Shown: positions 12,250 through 26,109 of the stretch, piece after piece
Layout of the letters: every line of letters starts with the position of its first letter
How positions within the stretch are numbered: the stretch's first letter is position 1
Source: Synchiropus splendidus
Taxonomy: Eukaryota > Chordata > Actinopteri > Syngnathiformes > Callionymidae
Assembly: GCF_027744825.2 (NCBI RefSeq)
Contig: NC_071334.1
Span: 62,780,937-62,844,936, forward strand
Direction of reading: 5' to 3'
Length of the DNA stretch: 64,000 nucleotides
The notes under the pieces: generated by a model
Databases searched by the model: none
The model's input: the letters and a program-made list of their open reading frames with translations, nothing else
What the model was told of the DNA's origin: nothing
Program-made: the position numbers and the translations under genes

Positions 12250-15200
12250 CATCACACCCGGAGAGGAGCCTTGGTCATCACAGGTAGTGTCTGACCCAAT
12301 GAAGCGGGAATCTGGAACTCACCTCCAGGTACTGCCGCTCACGGTCCACGCGTCACCTGCGTGTTCACCAGAGCCTCCGACTGAACAGGTCGAGTCCACC
12401 AGAGGAGTGCTGTGTCTGCTGGATTGGGTGTTTCGGTGGTCTTGACCCGGGGTCGGTGTCAGTAGCGCGTGCTATCCGCCGGGGCCCGGTGGCGGGTGGT
12501 GGAGGAGCGCGTGCAGCGGGCGGAGCAGCCTCATCACCTGCAGCGACCGTCAGCTGTTTGTGGCCATGACTGAAGTGCGACTACCTTTTTCGCTCCTCTC
12601 TCCTTCCTCCACAGAAGCCTCTCTGCACGCCAAGTCAGAGACAGTTTAAGAGACGCGCACATGCTCGCCGGGGGTGCGTCACAGGGCTGCGTCCTGAATC
12701 CATTTGTCACCCAAATCAAGCGCTCGAAAATAGATCCCTGAGCGAGGATGTCGGTTGCATTCAGTCAACAGGGCCGGGCGCAGAAGTGAAGTAATTTCCC
12801 CCAATACAAGCGCATGAACATGAACGCATCGGAACAGCCCTTCCACGAAGCAGCTCCCGTAACGGGCCTAAACGGACCAGGCCACGGTTCTGTGTGCTTC
12901 CCTGGTGTCCCGGACTTCAACCTGGCAGATTGCATCACTTCTGCAGGATAAAAATAAATTAGTAAAAATACACTCACCAGAATCACTATAATGAAGATGA
13001 TTACTGTTACAGGAATTACTCAAGATAAATAAACAATTCATGCATAATATAAATTGCGTTTCATAAACAGAAGAATCCATTTACGCGTAAAGCCTTGAAA
13101 TGTAAAGAATACCTTGAATGAATCGTGCATGAAAAGTGACATTATAATGGTCAGAATATTTTTCTGACATAGAGACTCAAATGTGAGTTTGAAATGTAGC
13201 ACATTCCCCGACTGTCTCACTGACTGACTCTCCCTTAAAAGCAACTTTTTTGTCTTTGATTTTATGTTTATTTATTTAATTGGATGCAACGCCACAGCAA
13301 ATCCAGTGTGACCACATCGAAACAATAAATGATCTGAAGCTCTGGTCATACTTACAGATGATGGTGCATAGCTAAACTCATAAAAAACATTATAATCCAT
13401 GTCATTGCAAGATTCCTCATTGCTTCTATCTAAGTGATGACACTTAGAACCGGCGACAAAATCCATGCAGTGACTTACAAACTGCACTGCAAAACATGCC
13501 TTTTAAACTCAATATCTCCTGACTCCTTTGACATATAAAGCAGTGTTTATAAGAACGTGCCCGTGCTCCTTGTATGCTCGGTTGATTTGATCATCAGTCA
13601 AATGCCAGATTTGGAGCAGGCACCAACCTGCTTGTGTGAGCGTGTGTTTATTGAGGGTTTAGAGAAAAATGTGTTTACTCATGCACCTCACTGGAAAGTT
13701 TCTCAAGACACTTACTTTCACTGATCCAGGTCTGTGGGTCTTCTCTACTGCGGGTTATTCATTTGGCTGCTCAATGAACCACCTGTGGCTTAAAGTGACT
13801 GAGGAGAACTCACTCAGAGGGCAGAGAATGAGTGCCACCACGCAGTACAGAACCAATGGAAGTTCATTACAGACCCAGAGGGCTTGATTCAGGCCTTCAC
13901 CTTTAGCCTTTAGTTCATAATCCTCTCTGCAACAGAGGATGAACTTCATGCGTGCGTTGTGAAACAGCTTGTTTCATGCAGTATTTGATGTCTTTTCTCA
14001 CCAAGTAAAAAGTGTGTCAGGATATTGGAGTGTCTGGATTAAGCTCTGTGCTTTCGGAAGTGGCAAAGTTGAGATGAGATCAAATTCCAGTAAGTAAAGG
14101 CTGCGTGCTGCCAGTGTCATGCGTCCCCCAGTCGTGACCTTGCTTCCAGGCTGTTTCGTGTCTCGTTCCATTCAGAGGCGAACGCTTCCTGAAGTAAATG
14201 GACACTTGTTTACAAGGATTCATGCCCTCAGGAGAGACGCTTTCCGGGACAAAGACACCCTCTCTGTGTGAACAATTGCAAAACTGTTCTTCTGATTTTG
14301 CTTACAAACGCAGTTTATGGATGATTCGGCTGGATCATCAGAAGCGGAGGTCCTGAGGACCTCTGTACCTGCAGGAAGAGAGGCACCTCCCCTCGCTCAT
14401 TGTGAAGTCTGCCACAACAGCATTTATTTGTTGCGACTGTAGAATTCTACAGGAAGATGTCAAGAATTAAAATATAGGCCAATGTCACAGATACTATCTT
14501 GATTGAGTTGCACATCCATGACCAATGTGGTATGATAACGGTATAAACGTTTATCATCAACGGCACATGATTATTTGACAACCCCGACATCTCATCATCT
14601 GTCATCACCACAACAGAATATCCTTCCATTCAACATTTCAGGGATGAAAAAAGGATGATCCTCACAGTGGTTTAGGTGCTCATCCTAATAGCAGGACAGT
14701 GCCACCAAGCCTTAGTTTAAAGTCAAGATTTTGACTCTGGGCTTGTTTCAACTTTGCATAAGGCTGTATGTTTGTTGGCTGCTGTTGCCTCAACTTGGAT
14801 ACATGATGAACATTCATGAGTTGAAAGCTGTTCTCTCAACAAAAATTTAAAAGACCAGATCATTCATATCCCCAAAGGAAACTCATTCAAGTTCATTCTA
14901 CTCTATATAAAGTTCATCCTCACGTCTCGCCAGACATAGCACACACCTAATTTCAACAAGTTCAGCGATTGTACCTTGCAAGTGGGCAATTATTTCTTAA
15001 TACTTTAAACTAAAAATGATACATAAATGAATAAATAATTGAACAAGTTTATTTAAATGAGAGGTGTAACGTTATTGCTGGGCCTTGACAGCAATATGGT
15101 CATATACAGTTCAAAGACACACTGGGGAAACTGCCTGTGATTCTCCTGATAGACGGTGACCTGCCCAGACACCTCCACCTGTCGTACCACGCACCGAGCA

Positions 15201-16030
15201 CAGACACCAGCCTATAAATCAATGGGTATCATGATAATGCTTTTCACTTCGCCCTCTAGTGGTCACTGTATGGGATGCGGCCAATGAAGACAATGTAGTA
15301 TCTGAATTTGAGCTTGACAAGAAACTGGTGATGGGAGAAAGTCATTGCATATGATATATATAATCATGATGCAACTACTGCTACCAGTAACAACAACAAT
15401 AATAATAGTTATAATCATCATCATCACCATCATTGCAACTGAATAGCTTCAAGCTTAAGCACAGGGTCAAAGACACATAAACCACACAAACTGTCATTTT
15501 TGTCTAACAAAATGAAGACATTGAAGACATTAAAAAAAAAAAATGTTTTCATACTTCATGCGACAAAGAGTTAAAGCATCACAAACAAGATGAAAGTCAA
15601 AGACATCTGTTATTTTTAATCATTTCCAATAGTCTTAATTACAGTGCCAAATTTGCTTACATAGGCCATTTTCAGACTTTACAGGCAATGACAATCCACT
15701 GTCATTGGTTTTATGGTAGAAATAAAAGCAAAAAGAAAAATATTCAAGTCTTCAAAAGTTACATTGAAATTATTATATATATATATATATATATAATACT
15801 CCTTTAATCATAAACTCATAAACTCCTTTAATCATAAAGCACAGACTCACAAATAATCATGCATGAATGTCACTGATGCTAAATAGGAAATAGAAAAATA
15901 GGGAAAAGGATTTTTTTCATATATTCTTAGAAATAAAATCTCAGCAATAATCATTATTTACAAGACTTGCAACTCAAGTAGAAAAAATGAAAATACTGAC
16001 AATGCATAGATTGTTCATCTCTGTTCTCAG
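12250..16030. other. Intergenic region between alkal2 and the NHS-family gene
   Basis: 12184-12700 is GC-rich with many CG dinucleotides and is the likely alkal2 promoter. The remainder is ordinary AT-rich spacer. It holds a short (TA)n run at 15774-15795 and small AT-rich runs, with no exon I can support. The stretch just left of 16035 should be the 3' untranslated region of the NHS-family gene. Confidence 0.45.
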
Positions 16031-16034
16031 TCGT

Positions 16035-19000
16035 TCACAAATGCATTTCCGGCAGCTGAGATCCTGACGTCCTCTTCAGACTCAGCAACAGCTGCACCTT
16101 GCCTTCACGCCTTCCCCTGCCAGATCGCACTGCAGGAAAGGAAAAGGAAGGATGAGCCAGCGCGTGATGGTTGACTGGTGCATTGATGTACCTGTGAATG
16201 ATGGTAAAGTTGTCCTCTCGTTGGGAATCAAACACGTGACCTAAAGAGAGACTAAAGTTTAGTCTGATGGTTCCTTCCATTTTCCTCACTCTCAACTCCA
16301 CTCACCATTCGAAGTTCTACACTCTCTATCGCTGTCCTCTTCCTGGATAAGCAGCTCTGGTGATAAGCACCTCCCCTGCATGTTTCTGACAGACAGTCGA
16401 GGTCTGCCATTGTCGTCCTCTGAAGATGATGAAGAAGATGATTCCATGGTTGATGACATTGCCTGCAGTCTCCGCCTTCTGCTGCTCCTTCTCCTCCTCC
16501 TTCTCACTCTCATCATTGCCTGCTCCTCATCCACTTCTTCTTCTGCCACTGAAGCCATGACACTCCTCAACCGTTGCTCTGTGTCAGTGTGGTGGTTTGA
16601 TCGGTCATTGAGTGCTGTTGATGTTCTTGGCGACTCAGATGGCTGCTTGCTCCTGTCATAGTCCTGTCTGGCTTCCCATATGTCCGTCTTCATGTCCTGT
16701 GAAGTACCCATCTGTTTCTCCAGCTTTGCTGTTGAGACTGTCCATGCAGTCATACTTTCACGTGAACACTGTCGACCTCCTGAACTGTGCCAGGATGAAG
16801 CATTCTTGCCAAAGAATTGATTGTCCATATGACTGAGGATACAGAGATTAGGTTTCCTTGGCAGCACAGGCATCGATGGTTTCCTGTGACACTGCACTTT
16901 TGTGACATCACTGTCCACTCTGTCACCTGCGGGTCCTGTTCTGTAACTCCATGGTGCTTGGTGCTGCTTCACATCAGGCACCATGATGCCTTGTTGGTCA
17001 TAATTATGCTGTATTTTTACTCCATTGAGTGAGGTTAGGTTTTCGTCGCTCTGTACATGAGCAATAGTAGCACAGCTATCCTCTCTACACTCAACCACAA
17101 CATTAGGCTTTCTGACATATGTGTTATCACAGCTATTATAGCTCTGATACACAGATTTGATGTCTACGTCATTGGTAGTTTGGACGTTACTAGCAGCAAT
17201 AGCGTCACTGGATCTTGGATTTTCTTTCGTAGTAAAATAGTTTTCCATTGAACTTTGAGCGACATAAGGAGTTGTACTACTGGGTACTGGGTTTTCAGAA
17301 CAAACATCAGTATTTCCAGGTTCGACATGTACATTGCCATCAGAACAGGGCATGACATTAAGTTTCTTGACTGAACGCAATTTAATGTTATTCAGAGCTT
17401 GAGAAGTGATAAGTGGGCCAGGCCAGGGTGTAGTGAGTGGGATCTGTGTACCTGAAGGAAGGAGGGCGGGGATGGTAGGTGTGGAAGAGGTTTTAGAAAC
17501 AGTGTGATGTGATGACTGACCGACAGCGTGGCAGTAGGGCGGAGGAGGAGGACGATTCTGCACAGGAGGAAAAGGGGTAGGAGTTGAACAGAGGGTGCTA
17601 GAAGTAAGAGGAGCAGAGTCGTGAGAAGGTGGACATTGTGGGGAGGATATTGGTGAGGAAAGCATTTGTGGAAGGGGAGGTGGTGCAGCTGGAACAAGTA
17701 TAAGAGAGGATGAAAATGCAGATGGTATTGAAGATGGAGGACATAGAGGAAGTGAAGAAAGAGGGGGCATGTGGGGAATTGGTACTGGACGCACGCTTGA
17801 CAGAAGTGGAGCAGGTGGAGGAGGAGGGGGTGTTTTGGTACTTGGTATGGGGTGCAAACTTGTAGGAAGTGGAGGAGGGGGAGGTGGCGGGGGGACTTTC
17901 GTACTTGTTATAGGGTGCAACTTTGTAGGAAGCGGAGGAGGTGGAGGAGGAGGGGGCATTTTGGTATTTGGTGTAGGGTACAAACTTGTAGGAAGTGGAG
18001 GAGGTGGGGGAGGTAGGGGCACTTGTGTACTTGGTATAGGATGCAAACTTGAAGGAAGTGGAGGAGGAGAGGGAGGCGGACGGGCGATTTTCGTACTTGG
18101 TATGGGGTGCACACTTGAAGGAAGTGGAGGTGGAGGTGGAGGTGGAGGTGGAAGGGGCACTTGTGTACTTGGTATGGGGGGCACACTTGAAGGAAGTGGA
18201 GGTGGAGGAGGAGGGGGCTGTAAGGTCAACAAAGTAGGGTGGAAACTTGGAGGAAGTGGTGGAGGAGGTGGTGGAAGAGACAAAGGGGAGAAAAATGATG
18301 AAGGGTGATGTTCTAGAGAAGAGGATGCAGCGCTGGATGGAGATGGACAAGACCAGTGAAGAGGTGGGTAATGAGGTGAAGGAGAAGTTGGACCAGCGGA
18401 TGGCAAGGTAGTTGCAGGAGAGGTTGGGGAAATAGGACGATTCTTGACTAAATGGACGGAGTTGACTGCAAGGTAGTTTGGGCTTGTTTCAAGAGCAGGT
18501 GCATCTGATGCGTTGCAGGAAGAGAGGGAAGAAGTTGAAGAGGATGAGGCAGAGAGGGAGGAGTTTCTCTTGGAGAGAAGTAGTTGACTGTCTGTGTTTA
18601 AATGAGGTTGGATGCACAAGGGTGAGCTGTATTGGGCAAGTGCCATTGGAAATGAACTCATCGAGGAGTCATCAGGTGAGCTTCCTACGGTTTCTCTCTC
18701 CCTCCTTTGTTCACAACAGAGACCTAGGGTTGGATCAGGGGTGTCGTTGGAGGTAGGAGTTAAAGCTAATGGTTCAAAGGTTGTGAGTATTTCTTTGTGA
18801 CCAGGTGGGGTGCAGCTCCGTGGGACCCATGGGTCCTCAAAGGTTTGAAGAGCGGGTGATGGGTCATTTGAGGAATTGCACTCTGAACTGGAGTTATCTT
18901 CTTCTAGGTTGTCGATTGTCGTACGTGGATTGACGTTCACAGCCTGTGTTGGTTCATCTGAAAGTATAACGGTTCCCAAGAACGCAGGCTTTGAATACAG

Positions 19001-21497
19001 ATTCTCTTCAAAGCAAGTGTTGTTACTTGTACCAGACTGGCTTCTGTTCTCAGAACAAGAGGTGCTGTCCTGCGTGAAGTTGTGGTCCAGAGAAGCGTAG
19101 TGATTCAGAGTAGGTCGGCACTGAGGCAGGGTGCAGGAGGAGGATAGGGACGATCGCCTGCGTCGCACTCTCTTCCTCAGAGAGTCACAGCGTATGGGGG
19201 GCGCAGGGGGCCTCTTGCTCTTCCGCAGAACAATGCTGCTTGAGGTAGAGGAGGAGCAGGTGGATGAGAAAGACTTTCTTCTCTCCCAGTCTAATGAAGA
19301 GTAGCTGGAAAGGTTCGCATTACATGGACTGGGAGAACCACAGTTGAGCAGGGGCTCACGGCTCCAGTCCCCACAAACAGAGTTTGTGTCCTGGGCAATG
19401 CTGCTAGAGCAGCTCTCACTTAGCAAACTAGAGCTGGAAGAAAGAGGCCTGTAGCTCCATGGTTCTGCATGGCCAGTACATGGAGCGCAGGTGAGTGACG
19501 CCATGAGACTGGACATTCCCTCGCCTCTTGGAGCCCTGATCCTTCTGGACAACGTTTCCTTCTTGCACCTGCGCACCTGAACTTCTTCTGGGGACAGGAT
19601 GGGACCCCCATCATCAGAAACCGGAGGCAGAAATGGGGCTGGTTGGGGATAAACCAAAATGTGCTTCACAGAAGGCCGACCAGTGAGAGTGGATAAATGA
19701 GAACATCAGGCATTTACCTTTCTCCTGGGCGACGTCTTCATTTAATTCACTACCAGATTTGCGAAGGATCATCTTCCGATTTTTTCGGCTCCATAATCCC
19801 TTGTTAGAAACCTTCTGGCGGTCAAAGCTATTCCCTGGAGAGCAAAGGGTCAGACAGCAGCTGACATTTGTTCTCAATCATGAGATAAGAAAACATATCT
19901 GTTTGTGGTCACGTATATTGAACAAAGATCTCCAGAGTGAGGTACAAGCTGGTATTCACAATACTCTGAGGTCTAAGATTTGGCTACTTTTGCACTTGGT
20001 ACCTGTAATGTTGATGGGAACTACTTCTGCAGCAACACACTCTGCCTGTTGCCTCATTCGCTCCTCTGGTGTGGGAAGGCGAACCAGATCGAGCCTTTCA
20101 GGACTGCCAGTGTCCCAGCTGGAGGTGAGCTGGATGGGCTCCATGATCAGACGTGTTGATGTTTGTTCCTCATCTATGGACTCTGAAGACTGTTAAGACG
20201 CACAATGAGTCACAGTTAAAACATTCAACGTTAGTCAGTCGAGTTGCAAATGCACTTGAAAAGACTGGATGTTGTGAACACACGCAAAAAATACAGTCAA
20301 AATATCTAGACAGAAAAACAAATATGTATTATGTAAATTACCTTCCTTCTTTTCCATTTCAGACAAACTGAAAAGCATGACTTGGTGAGAAAGTCCACCA
20401 CCCGACCCTTCTGTGGGGATTAAGAGGCGGTGGTTAAAGAAAGTTGAGAAGAGTTGTGCGAGCTCTGCGGCTGTCAAATATTGAACATACCAGGTTGATA
20501 AATCTCCTCTGCCACCCACTACTGTTCCTCGATTGGCCACATGTTGCAAAGGATTCAACCTCAGGAGGGTTCTGCCAGTAGCTTGCTGTAGCATAAAAAA
20601 CCCACACATGTCACTTATACGTTTCTTTTAATCTTTGTCTCACCATGCCATCACCTCCTTGTTTGCTCTTGGGAAGGAACAGCAGCCCCTGCTGTGTTTT
20701 TTTGGTATTGTAATGAAGCAACTGCATCTTGTCCTCATCTCCTGTGGCAGTGAAGAGCAGTGGAGTGTGGCAGACATGCATGAAGTAAATGCAGCAAATA
20801 CGTTTTCAGATCCTTATTAATGCTTACCTGGATGTGTCTGCAGAAGAGGTGTGGACTGTGTTGGGGTTTTTATTGTCTTTTTCCTGTGACATTTTCTGAA
20901 AGAGAACAAGCCCCTCTTCTTGGTGGGTTGGTACCGATATTGTGGCGGAACGTCCATGTTTGAGGGACACAGGCCTGGGAGTTGAGCTGGAGCGCTGTTG
21001 ACATGGGGATGGGTAGGGAGTTTGTAGCAGAAGCGTGGCTCTGGGTTCGGCGAGCATGAGCTGGTGCGGCGCCGCTGGATGATACCAGAGCGAGGCAGGT
21101 GAGTGGAGGGCGCCAAGGGCATCTGAAGAGAGGGTGCGCCTTGTTTCACAGGTTGTTCCAGAGCAAAGAGAGGCCTGCCATGAGCATCAGGAGGCTGGGA
21201 CGGGTGCACGTGGGGATGCGGGGAGAGAGGTGAATGAAGCAAAGGACCTGGACTCTGACAATAAGGTGGCAAACGCTTGCTTCCTCCTGCTTCAGCCTGA
21301 AGCCGCTCTCTGTGATTCTGGTGGATTCTGGCACTTAGAAGTCTTCGCCGAAGGCTTCCCTCAGTCCTCGGCTGTAAGACGGCCATGTTACGTGGAAGGA
21401 GCTCAATCTGCTCATCATCTGGTGGAGAGTTCCAGCACCGGGACGCTATGACTTGCCCTGATGCATCACCCCCCAGACAGTCCACATATGAGATCAT
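16035..21497 (-). CDS. NHS-family (Nance-Horan syndrome-like) actin regulator, proline-rich
   Basis: NHS proteins bind the WAVE complex and control lamellipodia and cell shape (family knowledge). Exons 5' to 3': from about 21497 to 20828, 20410-20342, 20182-20003, 19834-19718, 19638-16306, 16129-16035; phases agree throughout. The family signature is LPTPEERMRQQA, followed after a short gap by VVPINITG and NSFDRQ, exactly as in NHS/NHSL1. The very large exon encodes LRKSKRPPAPP with a following DSLRKR (another NHS-family motif), a Ser-rich stretch, a tandem FH1-like array of proline runs, LRSVKK, an Arg-rich cluster (RVRRRRRRSSRRRR) and a poly-Ser/acidic patch. Without splicing at 16306 the frame would stop at 16292. 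The N-terminal WAVE-homology part is not visible: the start at ATG 21497 is a guess and 5' exons may lie further right. Which paralogue (nhs, nhsl1, nhsl2, nhsl3) cannot be settled. Confidence 0.78.
17790..18300 (-). repeat. Coding minisatellite: proline-run tandem repeat
   Basis: Within the large exon of the NHS-family gene about seven units of roughly 55-75 bases repeat. Each encodes a run of five to nine prolines, then LPSS or LPTS, then a spacer of the type HPIPSTK. Both DNA and protein repeats are imperfect. Proline runs of this kind bind profilin and SH3/WW domains in formins and Ena/VASP proteins. The opposite strand shows a spurious glycine-rich frame of 179 codons because of the repeat. 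Confidence 0.85.
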
Positions 21498-21599
21498 CCT
21501 GGAGACCACCTCTCAAAAAGTGTCCAGTGTAAATGCTGTCCTTTACAAAAACCAACCTCCACAGACCTACAACTCCACTACCTGGATCAGGTAATGAGT

Positions 21600-24290
21600 T
21601 CTATCAGTCTTTCTAGTTTTGACCCCAGATATCTGTCACTGACCTCAAGATCTATACCAAAAATACAGGATAGAATGTAGATAATATCACAAATGCAATC
21701 CTTTAAAAAAAAAAAAAAAAAAAAACACCCACAATGTGATTAGATCAGATCACGAATGATAGTCCACCATTCACTTGAGGAAAAAAAAAAAGTTCAAACT
21801 CTTCAGTCCTTGAGAAATGAAGAACACAAGAATGAATAAAAATGAAAGAAATGCACCTGTAGTTGGCGGAGAAGTCTTCTTTGCTTGTTGTCGTTGATGT
21901 TTGTGCACCGACAGTCGGAGAGTTTGTGACGCTAATCTGCTAATCTGAGCAGATTACCAGACCTGCAGATGGTGTCACACACATACAGGAATACACACAC
22001 ATGAATGCAGTACCACTTTGTTTAATCTTCTGTTTGAAAGTAAGTTAAGTTTCATTCTATTTCTCACAGTTAGTGAACAGTGGTTAATGCTTTATAAAAA
22101 AAAAAACAAAAAAACTTTTTCCACTACTCAGATTGTGTGACCCATTCTCTTCCTTTAAATATATTTGTCAGGACACCCCATATGAGCCTGTTGTATTATT
22201 GTGATGATTTCGTTATGTGTGTCATTCCTGAACATCTTGTTGTTAAACATGGAATGACCTCCTTACAAACAAGCAGCTGATGAACTTCCTGTGTGACCTT
22301 AAGCTCCAGATGGCTACCTGGCGACCGTCCAGCTGTGTTTCTTAATTAACCATCTTAAACTGTGGCAGGGTGTGAGGTTGCGTGTGAGTGTGCGCCAATG
22401 TCTACGCAGGTTTTATTTGCACCCTCTCACATGTGCCCAGGTCAATTGACACTTGGAACATACTTTTTTGCCATACTAGAATAAAGTGTAACTGCACATC
22501 CATTCATGATTTTTCTTCTCTTTTAAATTCAAGCACTTTTAGTCTTTTATTAACAATAAAAAATAACTTATTCTTCATTGTAAGTTCATCTATATCACTA
22601 GTTTTTTCCTTTCTTTATTGTTAACAAGGATACAATGTTATGCAGAAGTGTGCTTGTAATGATTTTATAGACAAATGATACTATTTACAGAGGCGGCGGA
22701 GAGTTGGGGTGCATGCTCTTCCTGGGGGGGAGCACAACAGAAAATAATTGAGAAGCACTGAGATAAGGCAACACATTTTCCTGAAAATAAACTGCTTTTT
22801 CAAATGATTGCTAGGAGAATAATAACCTGTAATTAATCGTTATTCAGTACTGATTAGCATCTTGCTAAGCCCTGACTATATTTTAACCTGATATGGTAAA
22901 TAATGATAAATATTAAGAATTTATAAACAACCAAGAAATGCATTTATGATTGGTTGGCATATGTTTCAGATATTTCAACCGAACGTTCCACTGACAAACA
23001 ACAACAAAAATAGAAACTTTGATCAAATACTTGTTCCTGCAGTACTTAGTTATAGTCATTTCATTCATCTATTACAAACTTCTTACATTTAATACTCACT
23101 GTTTTTGTGACAATAAGTTTTGTTTTTCATTTTAATTCTTAAATATTGCGCAAAGAGCACCATCCTCACTTTGTCTCTGTCACTGTCCATGCTCTACTTT
23201 TATGACCACAGCACAGATTCACACTTGCCACACAAGCACAACCTGTTATTAAAATCTAATCTGCACTCCCCAAAGAATCAAGTACAAATTTACATAGTTA
23301 CTCTAGTAAGTAAGTCAAAGAGATATTGGCTTCAGTTTATCAGTATTTTGTGAGAGCAGGAGAGCAGGTGTAACAATGGCAAGCGACACAGCTGGTCAGT
23401 GCCATTATTACAGTCAATACCTTTCTCATTATTTATAACAATAAACAGTCATATTAAGGTTCAAGTGACTGGTTTCTTTCTGAAAAGTTGGATAGAATGC
23501 GTGTTTGGTAGCTCCTGCAGATGTTTTCACCGAAGTGGGTGTAATTTTGTCTCATTACAAAAAGATTGTGGGTCGTGTCCAAAATTGTGGCTCATTGGTC
23601 AGTTAACATGCTGAAGGCTGTTAGGGTAGAAGGTAGAAGAATGCTTCATACATTCATGTAAACCATTGGAACAAGCTGGAAAAACAAGTTTTGTTTAACT
23701 TTAACTAGGTTTGACCATCTACACTTAAGTTTCAGCTCCTCCATGGATGAAGTTAGTGATGTGTCCACTATGATGCAGCTATTGTCAGAACTGGTGGGCC
23801 ATCTCCTACACAGTATTCACATGGATAAAGACTTGATTCACCGCGTTCATTGATACAATATGTTCTGACCTCTAAGGCAGTGAGATCACGTTCAATTGGA
23901 ACCTGCCCATTGGGTCTTCCATTCTTAGTTCTGAGTCACAAGAGAACCCTGGAGCATGGTGCTTGGCTGTGAAGTAGCCATTAATTGAATAAAAATGGCA
24001 CTAAATATTTGAATATGTCACTAAATAATTTAAGAAAATTATGTCATGTAAAAAATATAATATATTTATTCATTTCATGATCAAATGCAGGGAGGCACTG
24101 TACTACACTCCAAGACAGTAGGGGGCGGTAAGAGTTTGCAACACTTGTTAGTGTTAGTAAGAGGTGTGCGAAGAGGAACTGAACTGCTGGTTTTTGTTTG
24201 TATTTTTTGCAGTTTCTATTGTTTCGCTGTCAACTTATCGTGCTCCTCGCGCATCATTCTGCTCTGTTGTTGAGAGTTAGGTAACTAGTC
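21600..24290. other. Intergenic region upstream of the CHAMP1-like gene
   Basis: AT-rich spacer with A-runs (21703-21724, 21780-21791) and no convincing exon. It may contain undetected 5' exons of the NHS-family gene on the minus strand. The 24290-24438 stretch is probably the 5' untranslated exon of the CHAMP1-like gene, because it ends at a good donor (CCCG then GTAAGT). Confidence 0.4.
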
Positions 24291-24739
24291 TGAAACAAAA
24301 ACACAAGAGAGTGTTTCACGGCTGCTGCTCGTTGCTCGCTCACAGTCGAGATGCTTCACTGCTGGTAGAAGACGTGCGTGTCGCAACCGAACCGCGTGAA
24401 CTCGCTTGTTCAATTCATGTAAGGGGCGATAGAACCCGGTAAGTATTGAGTGTGTGTTTACGGCGCATGGATCATCATAAGATCGAGACTTGTGTGACTG
24501 CGATGTTTGCAGCACTACACGTGTATTATTGTTGAAAAGAACTCAAATTCATTTAGGTTCTTCAACTGAAACATCTGGCGTCTTATTATATTTTATAATT
24601 TTTGTTTAGCCTTATTAAGAAGTCAATCTTTCCTCTTTTCCAAGTGATTAATCCATAAATGTTGGCTTGATTTTTAAATGAATTTAAAATGTCTCTTAGA
24701 AATAACATCTTTTGTCTTTTTTTTTAAAGGAACTGTAGC

Positions 24740-26109
24740 ATGTCTACTGTCATTTATAGCCGTAGTGAGACAAGCGGGGCCACTCACCTTCGCTGCCCCA
24801 CCTGCGGACAGCTCTCCAACAGCCATGTCACTCAGCTGTCACACGTGGCAGATGCTCACCCCACTTGCCTGGATGACCTGACGTTTGGTCGTCTAGGGAA
24901 CATCATCATGTACCAAAGTGGGGCTAAACTGTTCCACTGCGCAGCCTGCTTCTACACCTGCCGGGATTTCACCAGCCTCTACCGACACCTGATCAGTACT
25001 CATTGCATGGACCAATCCGCAGGAAGTGTTACGGACACTGTGAAGATTGAGGAAGATGCTGGGGTTGATGAGAGTGGTGGAGAAAAAGAATGTGGCATTG
25101 AGGTGGATGACATCGCTGACAGAGGGGAGAAGAAAGAAGGACGGCCAGAGGAAGCAGCTCTGGGATTACACATGGAAGATGGTGGAGCCAAAGCATCAGA
25201 GGAATCAGAGAATACTGGTGAGGAGTGTTCAAGCGCAGGCCTGAAAGTAGATCTGACACAGCCTGAAGGAGAGAGGAGTGACCTGAAGAGGGAGGCTGAA
25301 GGTGAAACCAGTGCAGCCTGTCAAGTTGAAGGAGTAAATGATGGAGAGGAGGAGCCCACAAAAATAAAAAGCAGCGAAGATGAGGGTGGAGAATCACCAG
25401 TCGAGGGTGTGCTGGCGTGGTCCAAAGGGAGGTACCACTGCCTCCGCTGTGGGTGGAAGAACAAGCTGAAGGCGGTGAGTGTCAGTCACATAGTCCGTAA
25501 ACACAACATCCCCAAAGCATTTGCTTCAAATGTGGTGCGACGGGACGAAGAGGACGAGGAGTCAACGGCTCTGAGCGGAGAGCTACTTAAGGAGGAGATG
25601 AAGGCTGTGTCCCGGGTGGTCAGCATCTTATCCCAGCACTTTGTGTGTCGCATCTGTGGCTGGACAACCAAGAGGAAAGGTAACGCCCCCCCTTGTGTCT
25701 GACAATGGGCTAGCACCTGGCTAATTTCTTACCCATTTCAGGTCTGGCTGTCAGTCATGTAGATCGCTCACACGAGGTGGAACGGCCGTACCGCTGCAGG
25801 GACTGTACTCTTGCATTCTTCCTGCCCAGCCGCCTGCAGCAGCACATGGCTTCGGCCCACAGACCAGGCTGCTACGCCTGTCCCTTCTGCTGCTTCCGCT
25901 CACACTACCTGGGGGGTTTCAAAAGACACTGTAGCCGCTGCAACTTCCGTGAGGAGGATGAAGGAGCGGGTGGAGCTGTGCAGGGTGAGGTGGCGGACAG
26001 GGACGAAGCAGAGGTGAAGGAGATTCGAGCTGGGGGCAGGGTGCGGCGGCCAAAGGTTATGGCTGGCGAGGAGCAAGGTGATGAAGGAACACGTGACAGT
26101 TTATCTTGA
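24740..26109 (+). CDS. CHAMP1-like C2H2 zinc-finger protein
   Basis: CHAMP1 keeps kinetochore-microtubule attachment and acts in heterochromatin and DNA repair (family knowledge). Two coding exons, 24740-25679 and 25742-26109, phase 1 at the junction, 435 residues. N-terminus: a CPTC...H...H zinc finger, then GRLGNIIMYQSGAKLFHCAA with CFYTC and HLISTHC; human CHAMP1 has GLGKMIFYQKSAKLFHC at the same place. The middle, about residues 95-225, is acidic and low complexity. C-terminus: zinc fingers YHCLRC, FVCRIC, YRCRDC and YACPFC ending in a GGFKRHCSRC motif, matching FPRGFKKHLTHC of CHAMP1. The long SPE/WK proline repeats of mammalian CHAMP1 are absent, so the protein is about half the mammalian length. 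ATG 24740 follows the acceptor of a 5' UTR intron. It could be a fish-specific relative rather than the strict orthologue. Confidence 0.68.

Noticed and set aside
17769..18308. Plus-strand glycine-rich open frame of 179 codons
   Set aside because: It is the complement of the proline-run repeat in the NHS-family exon; glycine repeats here are an automatic by-product.
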